NCBI GenBank assembly: GCA_021789695.1
Contig: JAJYJH010000012.1
Span: 1-64,000 of the forward strand
Source: a bacterium
Lineage (GTDB): Bacteria; Elusimicrobiota; Elusimicrobia; Elusimicrobiales; UBA9959
Direction of reading: 5' to 3'
Length of the DNA: 64,000 bases
Shown here: positions 26,685 through 35,543 of the stretch, piece after piece
How the letters are laid out: every line of letters starts with the position of its first letter
Numbering within the stretch: position 1 is the first letter of the stretch
Notes under the pieces: generated by a model
Database searches by the model: none
Seen by the model: only the letters and a program-made list of their open reading frames with translations
Told to the model about the DNA's origin: nothing
Made by a program: the position numbers and the translations under genes

Positions 26685-26758
26685 GCGGGCGTGGTTCAAT
26701 GGTAGAACGCGACCTTGCCAAGGTTGAGACGAGGGTTCGATTCCCTTCGCCCGCTCCA
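26685..26758 (+). tRNA. tRNA-Gly (anticodon GCC)
   Basis: A full cloverleaf can be drawn. The acceptor stem is GCGGGCG/CGCCCGC, and the anticodon stem CGACC/GGTTG holds the loop TTGCCAA with anticodon GCC at 26717-26719. The T-arm is GAGGG-TTCGATT-CCCTT. Discriminator T is at 26755 and CCA is encoded at 26756-26758. It decodes GGC and GGT. A terminator hairpin follows 16 bases later. Its 3' end is duplicated 222 bases downstream. Confidence 0.97.
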
Positions 26759-26797
26759 AAAATTTTAGATATTAGGCCATCCTGACGGATGGCCTTT
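26747..26797 (+). repeat. tRNA tail plus terminator, copy 1 of a direct duplication
   Basis: The tRNA 3' end (TCGCCCGCTCC, 26747-26757) with its downstream terminator (ending GGATGGCCTTT at 26797) recurs in order at 26969-27020. The tail and the right terminator arm are identical between copies; the segment between them has diverged. Confidence 0.75.
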
Positions 26798-26799
26798 TT
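26775..26799 (+). terminator. Intrinsic terminator of tRNA-Gly
   Basis: GGCCATCC (26775-26782), loop TGAC, GGATGGCC (26787-26794), then TTTTT. The group II intron remnant begins six bases after the T-run, the location preferred by group IIC introns. Confidence 0.9.
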
Positions 26800-26804
26800 C
26801 TTAT

Positions 26805-26960
26805 GTGTGCCCAGCATGAAACCAAGCTTGGAGGTGAAAGTCCTCCGGGGAGACAGGAGAAGTTCTTTGACAGGGTTAACCACGACATCCTGATGAGCCG
26901 GCTGGCGAAGAGGATACAGGATAAACGGGTGTCGGGTGTTACGAAGAGAGCTCGCTGACG
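26805..26960 (+). mobile_element. Remnant of a group II (IIC-like) intron with a reverse-transcriptase fragment
   Basis: The segment begins GTGTGCCCAGCATG at 26805 and continues with a GGAGGTGAAAGTCCTCC-like hairpin, matching the 5' end of group IIC introns as I recall it for Oceanobacillus (GTGTGCCCGGCATG, GGGTGAGAGTCCC). At 26860-26931 one frame encodes KFFDRVNHDILMSRLAKR and IQDKRV, a conserved stretch of intron reverse transcriptases. Nearly all of the RNA domains and the protein are missing, and the frame ends at a TGA at 26958-26960. It is dead debris, not an active intron. Confidence 0.75.
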
Positions 26961-26968
26961 CTCGCAAG

Positions 26969-27020
26969 TCGCCCGCTCCGGAGATTTGAATGCGTCAGGC
27001 TATCTTCATGGATGGCCTTT
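26969..27020 (+). repeat. tRNA tail plus terminator, copy 2
   Basis: TCGCCCGCTCC (26969-26979) repeats the tRNA-Gly 3' end without the rest of a tRNA. It is followed by AGGCTATC...GGATGGCCTTT (26997-27020), a decayed copy of the tRNA terminator hairpin. Spacing matches copy 1 within one base. Confidence 0.75.
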
Positions 27021-27038
27021 CCCTTAATTATGCCGGAG

Positions 27039-27638
27039 CTATTCGGCGGAATCTCCGGGCAGAAGGCGCTGGGGGAGGTCTCTGAAAGAGGTTATCTTTC
27101 CGTCGGGAGAGAAGTCCAGTATCCAGGTGCGGTCGAAAGCGTTGCCGTCCCAGTTGTCGGGCAGCGCGTCCTGTACTCCGTCGGCGGTGCCGGCCGCGGC
27201 GGCCAGGGCGGCGACGATGTCTGGGATGGCGTTGTGCTCCCAGCAGACAAGGACCATCTTCCCGTCGTAGGCTTTGTTGGAGAGGACGGCGTTCGCGAGG
27301 TCCGAGGCGTCGTCGCGCAGGTAGTCCGAGATGACCGGCAGGCCCAACGCCTCGGCCAGCGGGGTGACGGTCTGTATGGGACGCACGGAGCCGTTGGGGC
27401 CTTTGGGTTTCATGGCGTAGATGGCGACCGGAGTCCCGTAGGCGGTTACGGCGGGGTTGGTCTTGAAATAATTGACCAAAGCCCTGGCCCTGGCGAAGCC
27501 CTGCTCGTCGAGCTGGTTGCCCTGGGCCGGCTTCTCGCCGTGGCGGATCAGGATTATCTGCGCTGGTGCCGCCGCGGCGAGCGAAACGCCGCAGGCCAGC
27601 GCTATGGAGGTCACGACGGGGAGAAAGATTTTCTTCAT
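27039..27638 (-). CDS. Secreted histidine phosphatase superfamily protein
   Basis: The 199-residue protein has a signal peptide (MKKIFLPVVTSIALACGV, cleaved near AAAAPA) and then IILIRHGEKPAQGNQLDEQG, the phosphohistidine motif RHGE of the phosphoglycerate-mutase/phytase superfamily. Later GKMVLVCWEHNAIPDIV supplies the second catalytic His (WEHN). Substrate unknown. The start at 27638 has GAGGT upstream; the reading frame continues much further 5' but without signs of coding. It points away from the secreted protein at 27977. Confidence 0.8.
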   Translation of the reverse strand: MKKIFLPVVTSIALACGVSLAAAAPAQIILIRHGEKPAQGNQLDEQGFARARALVNYFKTNPAVTAYGTPVAIYAMKPKGPNGSVRPIQTVTPLAEALGLPVISDYLRDDASDLANAVLSNKAYDGKMVLVCWEHNAIPDIVAALAAAAGTADGVQDALPDNWDGNAFDRTWILDFSPDGKITSFRDLPQRLLPGDSAE

Positions 27639-27976
27639 GGGAACCTCTTTTCTGGTGTCTTCGCCTTGATGCGGCGTCCCCCTTAACGGGGCCGCCCTGT
27701 TAAAGGTGTTATACATAAATACGGCCTTGTTTTCCAGCCCCTCAATGTCCGCCGCGCTGCGCCGGCCCAGGCCCGGCGCCGCCGATGGAGCCGGCGAGTA
27801 TCCCGCACGGGCGCCGGTCTCGTAACGGACGATGTTCCCGCTGTCCAAAGCCGGTAGCTTCTCCCGGCCCTCTGGGGCTTTTGCCGGCCATGGATCAGGC
27901 CCAAAGACTCTTATTCTCCCCTCCGGCGTTTTGTACAATATAAAAATAATCGCACAGCGGCTTGAAGGAGACATTA
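27639..27976. other. Divergent intergenic region with two promoter-like sites
   Basis: These 338 bases separate two divergent secreted-protein genes. On the minus strand TATAAC lies at 27718-27723 with TGGAAA 17 bases upstream. On the plus strand TACAAT (27934-27939, preceded by TG) lies about 37 bases before the 27977 start. I see no small gene or stable RNA in it. Confidence 0.45.
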
Positions 27977-28678
27977 ATGAAGACCATAGCAGTAATAGCC
28001 ACATTTATTTCCATGGGGCAGTTCGCGTTCGCCGGAGTTAATTTCGACGGTGGAGTGGACGTGAAGGCCGCGGTCAGCGAGGCCAAAGCCTCCGAAGTGA
28101 AGGCCCCGGCCGCCAGGTTCGCCACCCCGGTGGACATAACCCGCGACTGCCAAAAGATAACCTTCGGGGCTTCCGACCCGCTGGCCTCGGCAGTGGTGCC
28201 GCTGCGCAGCCGGGAAGAGGACCAGGACTGTCAGAACATGGGCGCTCCGGTCGGCCAGATCTGCACCCCGTCCTTCCACGACTACAGCGCCGACGCGCAG
28301 ATAGTGGTGACCCAGCCGCGCGAACTGAAGCCCGGCCAGAGCGAGACCTTCGAGGTCTGCCTGTGGGGTTCTTTCCTCAGCATGAAGCCGGTTTCCACGG
28401 TGTACAAGTACACAGTTAACCGCGTGCTGGACGTATTCCGGCTAACTCCTCAGGGGCCTGTCCAGCCGGCCGCCGCCAAGTCGGCCCCGGCGCAGAACGT
28501 CTGCTACCTGGCCATGGACGACGGCCATTTCTGCACCTACCGCTGCAAGGACGGCAGCTACATCACCAACCCTAACCCGTTCCCGACGATACCGTCTCCG
28601 AACCCGTGGGTGGGCCCGATCTCCACGCCGTGCAGCCCCACGGCCACCAACAGCCCGCTGATAGCGGGACAGAAATAA
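27977..28678 (+). CDS. Secreted Cys-rich protein of unknown function
   Basis: The 233-residue product has a signal peptide ending FAFAG, then VNFDGG and SEVKAP, a pattern shared with the protein at 32045. At least eight cysteines follow, including DCQK, DCQN, QICTP, VCLW, VCYLAMDDGHFCTYRC and STPCSP, suggesting disulfides outside the cytoplasm. I recognise no domain. The ATG at 27977 is fixed by AAGGAG at 27965-27970; an upstream TTG in frame is inside the SD region. A terminator follows. Confidence 0.65.
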   Translation: MKTIAVIATFISMGQFAFAGVNFDGGVDVKAAVSEAKASEVKAPAARFATPVDITRDCQKITFGASDPLASAVVPLRSREEDQDCQNMGAPVGQICTPSFHDYSADAQIVVTQPRELKPGQSETFEVCLWGSFLSMKPVSTVYKYTVNRVLDVFRLTPQGPVQPAAAKSAPAQNVCYLAMDDGHFCTYRCKDGSYITNPNPFPTIPSPNPWVGPISTPCSPTATNSPLIAGQK

Positions 28679-28702
28679 TCGCGGCGCTAAGCGCTGGAGA
28701 GG

Positions 28703-28733
28703 GGCCGGCTGGCGAAGCCGGCCTTTTCTTTTT
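28703..28733 (+). terminator. Intrinsic terminator after the Cys-rich protein gene
   Basis: GGCCGGC (28703-28709) pairs with GCCGGCC (28717-28723), followed by TTTTCTTTTT. Confidence 0.88.
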
Positions 28734-28823
28734 GTGCCGGCCAGGCGGGCGGCGGCGCGTTGACCGAGGGGAGGGGGAAGGTATAGAATCTTTTAGCCGG
28801 GCGAGCCCCCGGCAGGAGGCGAT

Positions 28824-29150
28824 ATGAAGAAGATCGTGTTCGCGGCAGGGGTAGCATTGATGGCGGCGGGTTGCGCCACTTTGGGCAGGAATTTCGATTC
28901 CGGCATAACGGCCCGGATACAGAACGGCGTCACCACGCAGGCGGACCTGCGCTCGATGCTGGGCGCGCCGGACCGCGTAGGCGTGGACGACGGAGACGTT
29001 ACCTGGACCTATCTCTATTCCAAGGTGGGCGTGTTCCGCAAGGACCAGGAGGAGAAGGACCTTTACCTGCGCTTCGACGCGACGGGCAAGGTGAAGTCGT
29101 ACTCGTTCAATTCCACCTTCATGGCCGACAAGGCCAGGCTGTCGAAGTAG
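28824..29150 (+). CDS. BamE/SmpA-like lipoprotein
   Basis: The 108-residue product has a lipoprotein signal with lipobox MAAGC (Cys18 or thereabouts), then the short BamE-type fold: ITARIQNGVTTQADLRSMLGAPDRV, DGDVTWTYLYSKV and LYLRFDATGKVKSYSF. BamE members stabilise the outer-membrane protein assembly machine, while other lipoproteins use the same fold for different roles. No bam gene is nearby, so the fold is safer than the function. GGAGG precedes the ATG, and a TAGAAT lies near 28783-28788. Confidence 0.75.
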   Translation: MKKIVFAAGVALMAAGCATLGRNFDSGITARIQNGVTTQADLRSMLGAPDRVGVDDGDVTWTYLYSKVGVFRKDQEEKDLYLRFDATGKVKSYSFNSTFMADKARLSK

Positions 29151-30170
<1,020 letters not shown>

Positions 30171-30182
30171 GACCGGCGGCGG

Positions 30183-30217
30183 AAAAATGCCGGCCCGGGC
30201 GGGCCGGCATTTTTTTT
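30183..30217. terminator. Bidirectional terminator between convergent genes
   Basis: A5 plus TGCCGGCCC pairs with GGGCCGGCA plus T7 around a GGGC loop. It serves the aldo/keto reductase (plus) and the deiminase-fold gene (minus). Confidence 0.93.
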
Positions 30218-30224
30218 GTCCATG

Positions 30225-31208
30225 TCAGAAGACTTCGTTGGTGAGGCAGTGCACGGAGCCGCCGGCGTAGCGGAAACTGGTCAGCGGTGCTACGTAGCGC
30301 TCTATGCCCATTTTTTTCAGCTTTTCCTCCACGCCGGGAGTGGAGAAGCGGCTGCAGTTGACCATGACGCCTGGGGCTATCAGCGCGTTGACGGCGTAAT
30401 CGCCCAGGTTGTCGCCGGTGCCGGAGGAGTCCTGCGCGGTGACCTCGATGACGGGTACTTTGAGCGCGCGGATCTTGGCCATGCTCCTGGGCTTGATGCT
30501 GTCCGAGGCGATGATCAGCGCGGCCAGCCGGTTGTCGGCCGAGACCACCGGCGTGAAGACGGTGTCGAGGTGGTAACCGTCGGACTCCACCAGGATGTAG
30601 TGGTCGGGGCGCACGATGTCGCGCACGAAGTCGTGGCCCTTCTTGGACGAGCGCGAGAGCCCGCCGAAATAGTAGCTGCCTTCCGCGGTCTTGAGGAAGT
30701 TGATGTCGCCGCCCTCCAGGAAGGCGTCCTTCGGCGTGTCGATGACGGTCTTCTTGAGCTTGGAGGAGATCACCTGCGTGTGGAACTCGCCCTCGGTGAT
30801 GCGGTCCTTCACGCTGAAGCGGCCCTTGATCCAGATGCTGCGGAAGATCATGCCGCCGTCGCGGATGAAGACGGCGTCGTGGTAGAGGCTGTCCGGACGG
30901 TTGAGCTGCTCGGGGAAGGGGAAGATGTGCAGGTGGAAGCCCGCCAGCAGCAGCGTGTCCACGAAGTTGAGCCATTCGCGGCGCAGCAGGTCCTGGTCGG
31001 GGACTATGCCGTGCTCCTTGGCGTAGAGCGTGGCGAAATTGGCGCTTGTCTCGGTCTCGCCCTTGTGGACGGGGTAGCCCTTGTGCCACATGCCCTTTAC
31101 CTCGGGCGTGACGGGGGGCAGGCCCAATACGACTATCTCTCGGTCGTGTTTGTGCGCGTTCATGGCTGCGGTCCCTGGAAGCAGGCGCTGCGGGGCGAGA
31201 TTCCTCAT
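30225..31208 (-). CDS. Amidinotransferase/dimethylargininase-like enzyme
   Basis: This 327-residue protein belongs to the guanidine-modifying (arginine deiminase) fold. Conserved pieces are FVDTLLLAGF, FIRDGGMIF, AFLEGGDINFL (substrate acids), GYHLDTVFTPV (catalytic His) and a C-terminal GGSVHCLTNEVF with the nucleophile at Cys321. N,N-dimethylarginine dimethylaminohydrolase or a related arginine/citrulline hydrolase is the best guess. I chose the ATG at 31208; another at 31163 (MNAHKHDREIVVLG) is possible, and an upstream TTG in frame is unlikely. Confidence 0.78.
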   Translation of the reverse strand: MRNLAPQRLLPGTAAMNAHKHDREIVVLGLPPVTPEVKGMWHKGYPVHKGETETSANFATLYAKEHGIVPDQDLLRREWLNFVDTLLLAGFHLHIFPFPEQLNRPDSLYHDAVFIRDGGMIFRSIWIKGRFSVKDRITEGEFHTQVISSKLKKTVIDTPKDAFLEGGDINFLKTAEGSYYFGGLSRSSKKGHDFVRDIVRPDHYILVESDGYHLDTVFTPVVSADNRLAALIIASDSIKPRSMAKIRALKVPVIEVTAQDSSGTGDNLGDYAVNALIAPGVMVNCSRFSTPGVEEKLKKMGIERYVAPLTSFRYAGGSVHCLTNEVF

Positions 31209-31320
31209 GGTCGATCGTTCCGTACGGCCTGTATATTCTGACAATATCGGGCCTGGAAGTCAAAAGAGCGCCACGCCGGAACCGGGGGCGCGGCGGCGCG
31301 GCTGGGAACGGAAGGGCTGG

Positions 31321-31764
31321 TTATTCCGGGAATGCGGAAACGGTGCGCCAGTAGGAAAGGAACCCGCCTAAAATATTCCTGAAGCCTTCGGCGGAGTCCG
31401 GCTTGGTCAGGTATGAAGCGGCGCCGCAGTCATAGCATCTGTTTATGTCCTGAGGGGAGTTGGACGTGGAGAGCATGATGACGGGAATCTTCCTCAGCTC
31501 CGCGTCCGACTTCAGCTCCTTCAGCATGGCGAAGCCGTCCATTCCGGGCATGTTTACGTCCAGCAGCAGCAAGTCCGGCAACTGCGGCCTCTTGCCGGCG
31601 TATTTGCCAGTGCCGCGCAGGCGCTCAAGCGCATCCACCGCGCTAGAGGCCGCTTCCAGCGTGTGCTGGGAGTCCAGCGCGGAAAGCACTGAACGCACCA
31701 TGAAAACGTCGTCCTCGCTGTCGTCAACGATAAGCAGCTTTAGACGGGAAAAAACCGAGTCCAT
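31321..31764 (-). CDS. Stand-alone response regulator receiver
   Basis: The 147-residue single-domain protein has the acidic pair Asp14/Asp15 (LLIVDDSEDD), phospho-acceptor Asp69 (LLLLDVNMPGMDG), the Ser/Thr switch in VIMLSTSN and Lys in LTKPDS. This is the Rcp1-like receiver subfamily with a longer loop between alpha-2 and beta-3 (KYAGKRPQLP). No kinase or output domain is adjacent. AGGGGG precedes the ATG, and a good promoter lies about 80 bases upstream. Confidence 0.9.
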   Translation of the reverse strand: MDSVFSRLKLLIVDDSEDDVFMVRSVLSALDSQHTLEAASSAVDALERLRGTGKYAGKRPQLPDLLLLDVNMPGMDGFAMLKELKSDAELRKIPVIMLSTSNSPQDINRCYDCGAASYLTKPDSAEGFRNILGGFLSYWRTVSAFPE

Positions 31765-31843
31765 ATCCCCCCCTTACTGCCGCCGGCCGCCCCAAACCGG
31801 GGACGGCCGCCTCCTGCCGGCCCGGGCCTGCCCCCCCAAAGAT

Positions 31844-31871
31844 ACTATAGCAGACCAGGCGGATATTTCAA
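31844..31871 (-). promoter_or_regulatory. Promoter of the response regulator gene
   Basis: Minus strand TTGAAA (31871-31866), 16-base spacer, TATAGT (31849-31844). The rest of the 280-base gap to the gene at 32045 is GC-rich, with imperfect hairpins but no gene. Confidence 0.55.
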
Positions 31872-32032
31872 GGTTATCTTTTATACACGGGCAGCGGCCC
31901 GGGAGCGGGGGGGCCCAGGCGCCGGGGCCCAAAGGCCTAGTCCCGCGGACCCGCCAGGGCCTGGGGCGGCGTAGGCAATAAAACCGCGGCGGTATGGGCA
32001 CTCGGCCCCTTATGAAGGGCGGCGCTTTCCCG

Positions 32033-32038
32033 TATACT
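32033..32038 (+). promoter_or_regulatory. -10 element for a leaderless mRNA (large secreted protein)
   Basis: TATACT ends six bases (TTAGGT) before the ATG at 32045, which begins a clear signal peptide. No SD sequence is present. An in-frame ATG at 31994 lies upstream of the promoter and is rejected. Confidence 0.6.
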
Positions 32039-32044
32039 TTAGGT

Positions 32045-34324
32045 ATGAGATCCACCAAAAAACTTGTTTCCGTCCCCGCGGTCATCCTTTCCTTGGCGGT
32101 AATGGCTTCCGGCGCGGCGGCGCTCGACTTCGACGGCGCCTCTGGCTCCGGGTCCTTATCCGACATGGTGGCGTCGATACAGTCGCGTTCCGCCGAGATA
32201 AAGACCCCGACGGTTTCCACCCAGAGCGCGGAGACCAGCCAGATGGAGCACTTCTGGGAGAACCTGAAGGACGGCACGATGGACGGTATCTGCAAGAACG
32301 CCCAGATCAAGCTGAACAAGGACGGCAGGCTGGCCGGCGGCGCCATAGCCGTGGGCGGCAAGTTCCAGCGCTATATGAGGAAGTATCCCGACAACCGGGT
32401 GGCCCTGATAGACGTGGTGGGCGTTAACGTCGGCGGCAGCATCGGCCATTCCGTGGTCAATATCCCCGGTGCCGGCCCCCTCAGCTTCAGCCTCTCCGGC
32501 AGCATGGAGGGCGATTCCTGGGTGGTGCGCCCGTTGGAGAGCGACAAGTATTGCCGCGAGCTGGGTACGCTGGCGAAGCTCTACCAGGTCAAGACAGTCC
32601 TGCCGGTCACCGTCAACCGTCTGCAGAACATGACCATCGGCGAGGTCTGGAAAATGCCTTTCGTCCTCCACATGGGCTTCGGCCTTGGCGCCGGCGCCAT
32701 GGCCGACAATATCCTCAACGTCTCCGTCTCCGCCGGCGAGACCCGCGACGCCAAGCCCTCCGTCACCCTCTACAGGATGGACGCCAACACGCTGCGCCTG
32801 CGTCTGCGCCTGGACCGCGTCGTGGCCCGCAGCGTCGGCGCCTCGGCCGCCACCGTGCAGATCCCGATGACAGACCTCGGCCTGATAAGCGGCACCAATA
32901 TGATAGCCCAGGCGGCCAACAAGCAGCTCAACAGCGCTATCTTCGACCAGATCAACAAGGCTATCTCGTTCCAGCTCTCCTTCGGCCACACGCAGACTTT
33001 CGGCAGGAAGCTGCTGGTGGAGTTCCTGCTGGACCCGAATAACCCCGAGCAGATGCAGAACCTGGTCAGGTTCATGAACGGCGACTTCGGTATACTGAAG
33101 CGCTTCATAGAGATGGGCCTGCACTTCAACCACTTCTCCGAAGAAGACCAGGCCTCCAGCGGCGCGGGCGAGATCTCCGGCGTGGCCGAACAGACCGGCA
33201 ACGCTCTGGACTCGAACCCCAGCTTCGCCGGCAGCGACATCTACCACGGCCATTCCAACAGCTTTCATATCGTGGTCCCGGTGCTGCACTCCCACGACAC
33301 CTCCTGGACCTCCTCCTACAACCGCTACCAGTCGCTCGACAAGGATGGCGAGACGATACACGTGCAGCAGCGCCAGCGCGTCTCCAACGGCAACTCGCTG
33401 AACATCCCGTTCGTCGGCACTGTGGTCAAGTACGATTCGCAGAAGAACGTGTACGTCATCAACAAGGAGAACACCGACGGCAGCGTCACGCAGCCGGCCC
33501 TGCTGTACCAGCAGTACGAGGGCTTCGTGAAGGAGGGCGACGGCACCGCCCGCTATATGATCGACAAGGCCAACGGCGTGCTGAAGTACGTGGGCACGCA
33601 CGGCAACGGCACCGACGACGGCAACACGCTCCCCGCGACCGAGATCTTCCCGCCGCTGCCTCAGCAGGAGGGGAACGGATTCGACGGCGCCGCCGACTCA
33701 CAGTCTTCCAAGACCTATAAGGCCGCCCTGATGAGCTTCAAACTGATGATCAACCAGGCCGGCGTGCAGCAGATCATCTTCGCCCCGGCCGAGGCCATCA
33801 TGAAGGCCTTCATGAACGTGGCCCGCGAGGTCAACGCCGACATAGTGGACAAGGTGATGGACCTGTTCACGATAAACAAGAAGGGCGAGGTGGCCTACGA
33901 CTACGGCGCCGCCGCCAAGCGCCTCGGCTACAACTACGCTGACAGCGACAACGGCGGTACCAACCCGCTGGATATAGTGAGGAACCTGGCTTATTCGGCC
34001 ACCCAGGTGATAAAGGACATTATGTCTGTGCGGAACGCCGGCGGCTGGAAGGCCCAGTCTGACCAGCTTTCCGACGTCGCTGCCGGCAAGTCCAAGAGCC
34101 GCCTCTCCTACGAGGATTTTATGAAGGTCGTGGTGCAGTTGGTGGACCCGAAGGAAGTTTCGGCCGCGGTGTACGTGCACACCGACAAGCGCGTGAAGGG
34201 CGAAGCCGACGTGACGCAGACCTATAACTTCTTCAACGGCCGCGACAACAACTTCGATAAGACGATCTCGGACGTGACCGATATGCAGAACCGCTTCACC
34301 GATCCCGCCGAGTTGACGGACTGA
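32045..34324 (+). CDS. Large secreted protein of unknown function
   Basis: The 759-residue product has a signal peptide (LVSVPAVILSLAVMASGAAA) and a mature N-terminus LDFDGASG followed by AEIKTP, the same pattern as the protein at 27977. The next 250 residues contain beta-rich, membrane-avoiding segments (VALIDVVGVNVGGSIGHSVVNI; SVTLYRMDANTLRLRLRLDR). A His-rich stretch (DIYHGHSNSFHIVVPVLHSHD) lies near residue 410, and the last 200 residues are largely helical. Only two cysteines are visible. I recognise no family and cannot assign a function. It is monocistronic, leaderless and closed by a terminator. Confidence 0.75.
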   Translation: MRSTKKLVSVPAVILSLAVMASGAAALDFDGASGSGSLSDMVASIQSRSAEIKTPTVSTQSAETSQMEHFWENLKDGTMDGICKNAQIKLNKDGRLAGGAIAVGGKFQRYMRKYPDNRVALIDVVGVNVGGSIGHSVVNIPGAGPLSFSLSGSMEGDSWVVRPLESDKYCRELGTLAKLYQVKTVLPVTVNRLQNMTIGEVWKMPFVLHMGFGLGAGAMADNILNVSVSAGETRDAKPSVTLYRMDANTLRLRLRLDRVVARSVGASAATVQIPMTDLGLISGTNMIAQAANKQLNSAIFDQINKAISFQLSFGHTQTFGRKLLVEFLLDPNNPEQMQNLVRFMNGDFGILKRFIEMGLHFNHFSEEDQASSGAGEISGVAEQTGNALDSNPSFAGSDIYHGHSNSFHIVVPVLHSHDTSWTSSYNRYQSLDKDGETIHVQQRQRVSNGNSLNIPFVGTVVKYDSQKNVYVINKENTDGSVTQPALLYQQYEGFVKEGDGTARYMIDKANGVLKYVGTHGNGTDDGNTLPATEIFPPLPQQEGNGFDGAADSQSSKTYKAALMSFKLMINQAGVQQIIFAPAEAIMKAFMNVAREVNADIVDKVMDLFTINKKGEVAYDYGAAAKRLGYNYADSDNGGTNPLDIVRNLAYSATQVIKDIMSVRNAGGWKAQSDQLSDVAAGKSKSRLSYEDFMKVVVQLVDPKEVSAAVYVHTDKRVKGEADVTQTYNFFNGRDNNFDKTISDVTDMQNRFTDPAELTD

Positions 34325-34341
34325 GCCGCGCGGACGCGCAA

Positions 34342-34379
34342 AGAAAAACCCTCCGGTTTCCCCGGAGGGCTTTTCTTTT
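34342..34379. terminator. Bidirectional terminator between the secreted protein gene and pyrB
   Basis: CCCTCCGG (34349-34356) pairs with CCGGAGGG (34362-34369); an A-rich run precedes it and TTTTCTTTT follows. Confidence 0.92.
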
Positions 34380-34393
34380 GTCTCCGGCGGGTC

Positions 34394-35455
34394 TTACCTT
34401 ATCTTTCCGTCGACGCCGAAGATGTATGCGATCAGGGCCGCGCGCGCCCACATTCCGTTGCGCTCCTGGCGCCAGTACATCGCGCGCGGGTCGGCGTCCA
34501 CGGCTACGTCTATCTCGTGGCGGCGCGGCAGCGGGTGCATTATGATGCAGTTCTCCTTGATGTCCTTCAGGTGTTCCCTTTTGAAGTAAAAAGGCGAGTA
34601 GTCCACGGCCTTGCTTTCGCCGGCCTTGTCGTGCTCGTCCTGGATGCGCGTCATGTAGATGGCGTCGGCCGTCCTCATCGCGCCTTTGAAGTCCTCTGTC
34701 TCCTCGTACGGGATGCCGTGCCGCTTCAGGAACTCCAGTATGTCCGGCTCCATCCTGAACTCCTTCGGCGAGACGAAAGAAAGCCTTATCCCTGAATAGT
34801 TCTTCATCAGGTACGACAGCGAGCGCACGGTGCGGCCGCGCTTCAGGTCGCCAACCATCACGACGTGCCTGCCGTCCAGATCCCCGTTGAAGCTGCGGTA
34901 GAGCGTGTAGACGTCCAGCAGCGCCTGCGTCGGGTGCTGGTCCTTGCCGGAGCCGCCGTTGACCACCGGCACCGGACGCCCGGTGCGGTTCATCAGCCAC
35001 GCGGTCTTCTCCACGAAGTTCGGCGCCGGGTGGCGCATTATGATCATATCTACGTAGCTCGAGAACGTGCGCACGGTGTCCTCGGGCGTCTCTCCCTTTA
35101 CCTCGGAGGAGGTGCTGGTGTCGCGGATCTCGCTGGTCTTGACGCCAATGACATGGCAGGCGTTAAGGAACGACATGAACGTGCGGGTGGAGGGCTGGGC
35201 GAAATAGAGCATCGCGCGCTTGTCCGAGAGCAGGCCGGAGACGTAGTCGGCGCCGTCCTTGTGTTGCGTCACCTCGCGCAGCCTGTCGGCGGTACGGAAC
35301 AGCAGCGTCAGCAGGTCGCGGTTGAACTGCTGGGCGAACAGGCAGTCGTAGACGCGGCCGTCCTTGTTGAAGAATGGGACTTTGTCGGAGACGGGACGTG
35401 GGTAAAAATTCTCCCAGTCGGGCTGCACGCTGGTCATTTCCTGCGTTCTCTGCAT
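34394..35455 (-). CDS. pyrB: Aspartate carbamoyltransferase
   Basis: The 353-residue enzyme makes carbamoyl-aspartate in pyrimidine synthesis. The carbamoyl-phosphate loop QPSTRTFMSF is at about residues 87-96. It also has the SSEVKGETPEDTVRTF loop, the RHP motif (MRHPAP), HPTQALLDVYT, VGDLKRGRTVRSL and the C-terminal MHPLPRRHEI. An N-terminal extension of about 45 residues is longer than in E. coli PyrB. No pyrI or dihydroorotase is adjacent. An AAGGAGG site precedes the ATG, and a stable hairpin lies in its leader. Confidence 0.92.
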   Translation of the reverse strand: MQRTQEMTSVQPDWENFYPRPVSDKVPFFNKDGRVYDCLFAQQFNRDLLTLLFRTADRLREVTQHKDGADYVSGLLSDKRAMLYFAQPSTRTFMSFLNACHVIGVKTSEIRDTSTSSEVKGETPEDTVRTFSSYVDMIIMRHPAPNFVEKTAWLMNRTGRPVPVVNGGSGKDQHPTQALLDVYTLYRSFNGDLDGRHVVMVGDLKRGRTVRSLSYLMKNYSGIRLSFVSPKEFRMEPDILEFLKRHGIPYEETEDFKGAMRTADAIYMTRIQDEHDKAGESKAVDYSPFYFKREHLKDIKENCIIMHPLPRRHEIDVAVDADPRAMYWRQERNGMWARAALIAYIFGVDGKIR

Positions 35456-35471
35456 CGTTCCTCCTTGCGGA

Positions 35472-35519
35472 CATAGGCGGACCGCCCGTCGGACGGAGCG
35501 CGCCGGCGGGCGGTCTATG
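35472..35519. promoter_or_regulatory. Stem-loop between the GDYXXLXY gene and pyrB
   Basis: GACCGCCCG (35480-35488) pairs perfectly with CGGGCGGTC (35507-35515), and flanking CATA/TATG can extend it past a bulge. There is no T-run on the minus strand, so it is either a weak terminator for the upstream gene or a pyrB leader structure. Confidence 0.45.
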
Positions 35520-35543
35520 CGGCGCGGACGCGCCGGCCGGCGT

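Noticed and set aside
26662-26967. Minus-strand 101-residue frame across the tRNA-Gly
   Set aside because: Its sequence (GEGNRTLVSTLARSRSTIEP) is the well-known false protein produced by translating the antisense of a tRNA.
27639-28004. N-terminal extension of the histidine phosphatase frame up to 28004
   Set aside because: The extension precedes a clear signal peptide with its own SD at 27638 and crosses the divergent promoter region.
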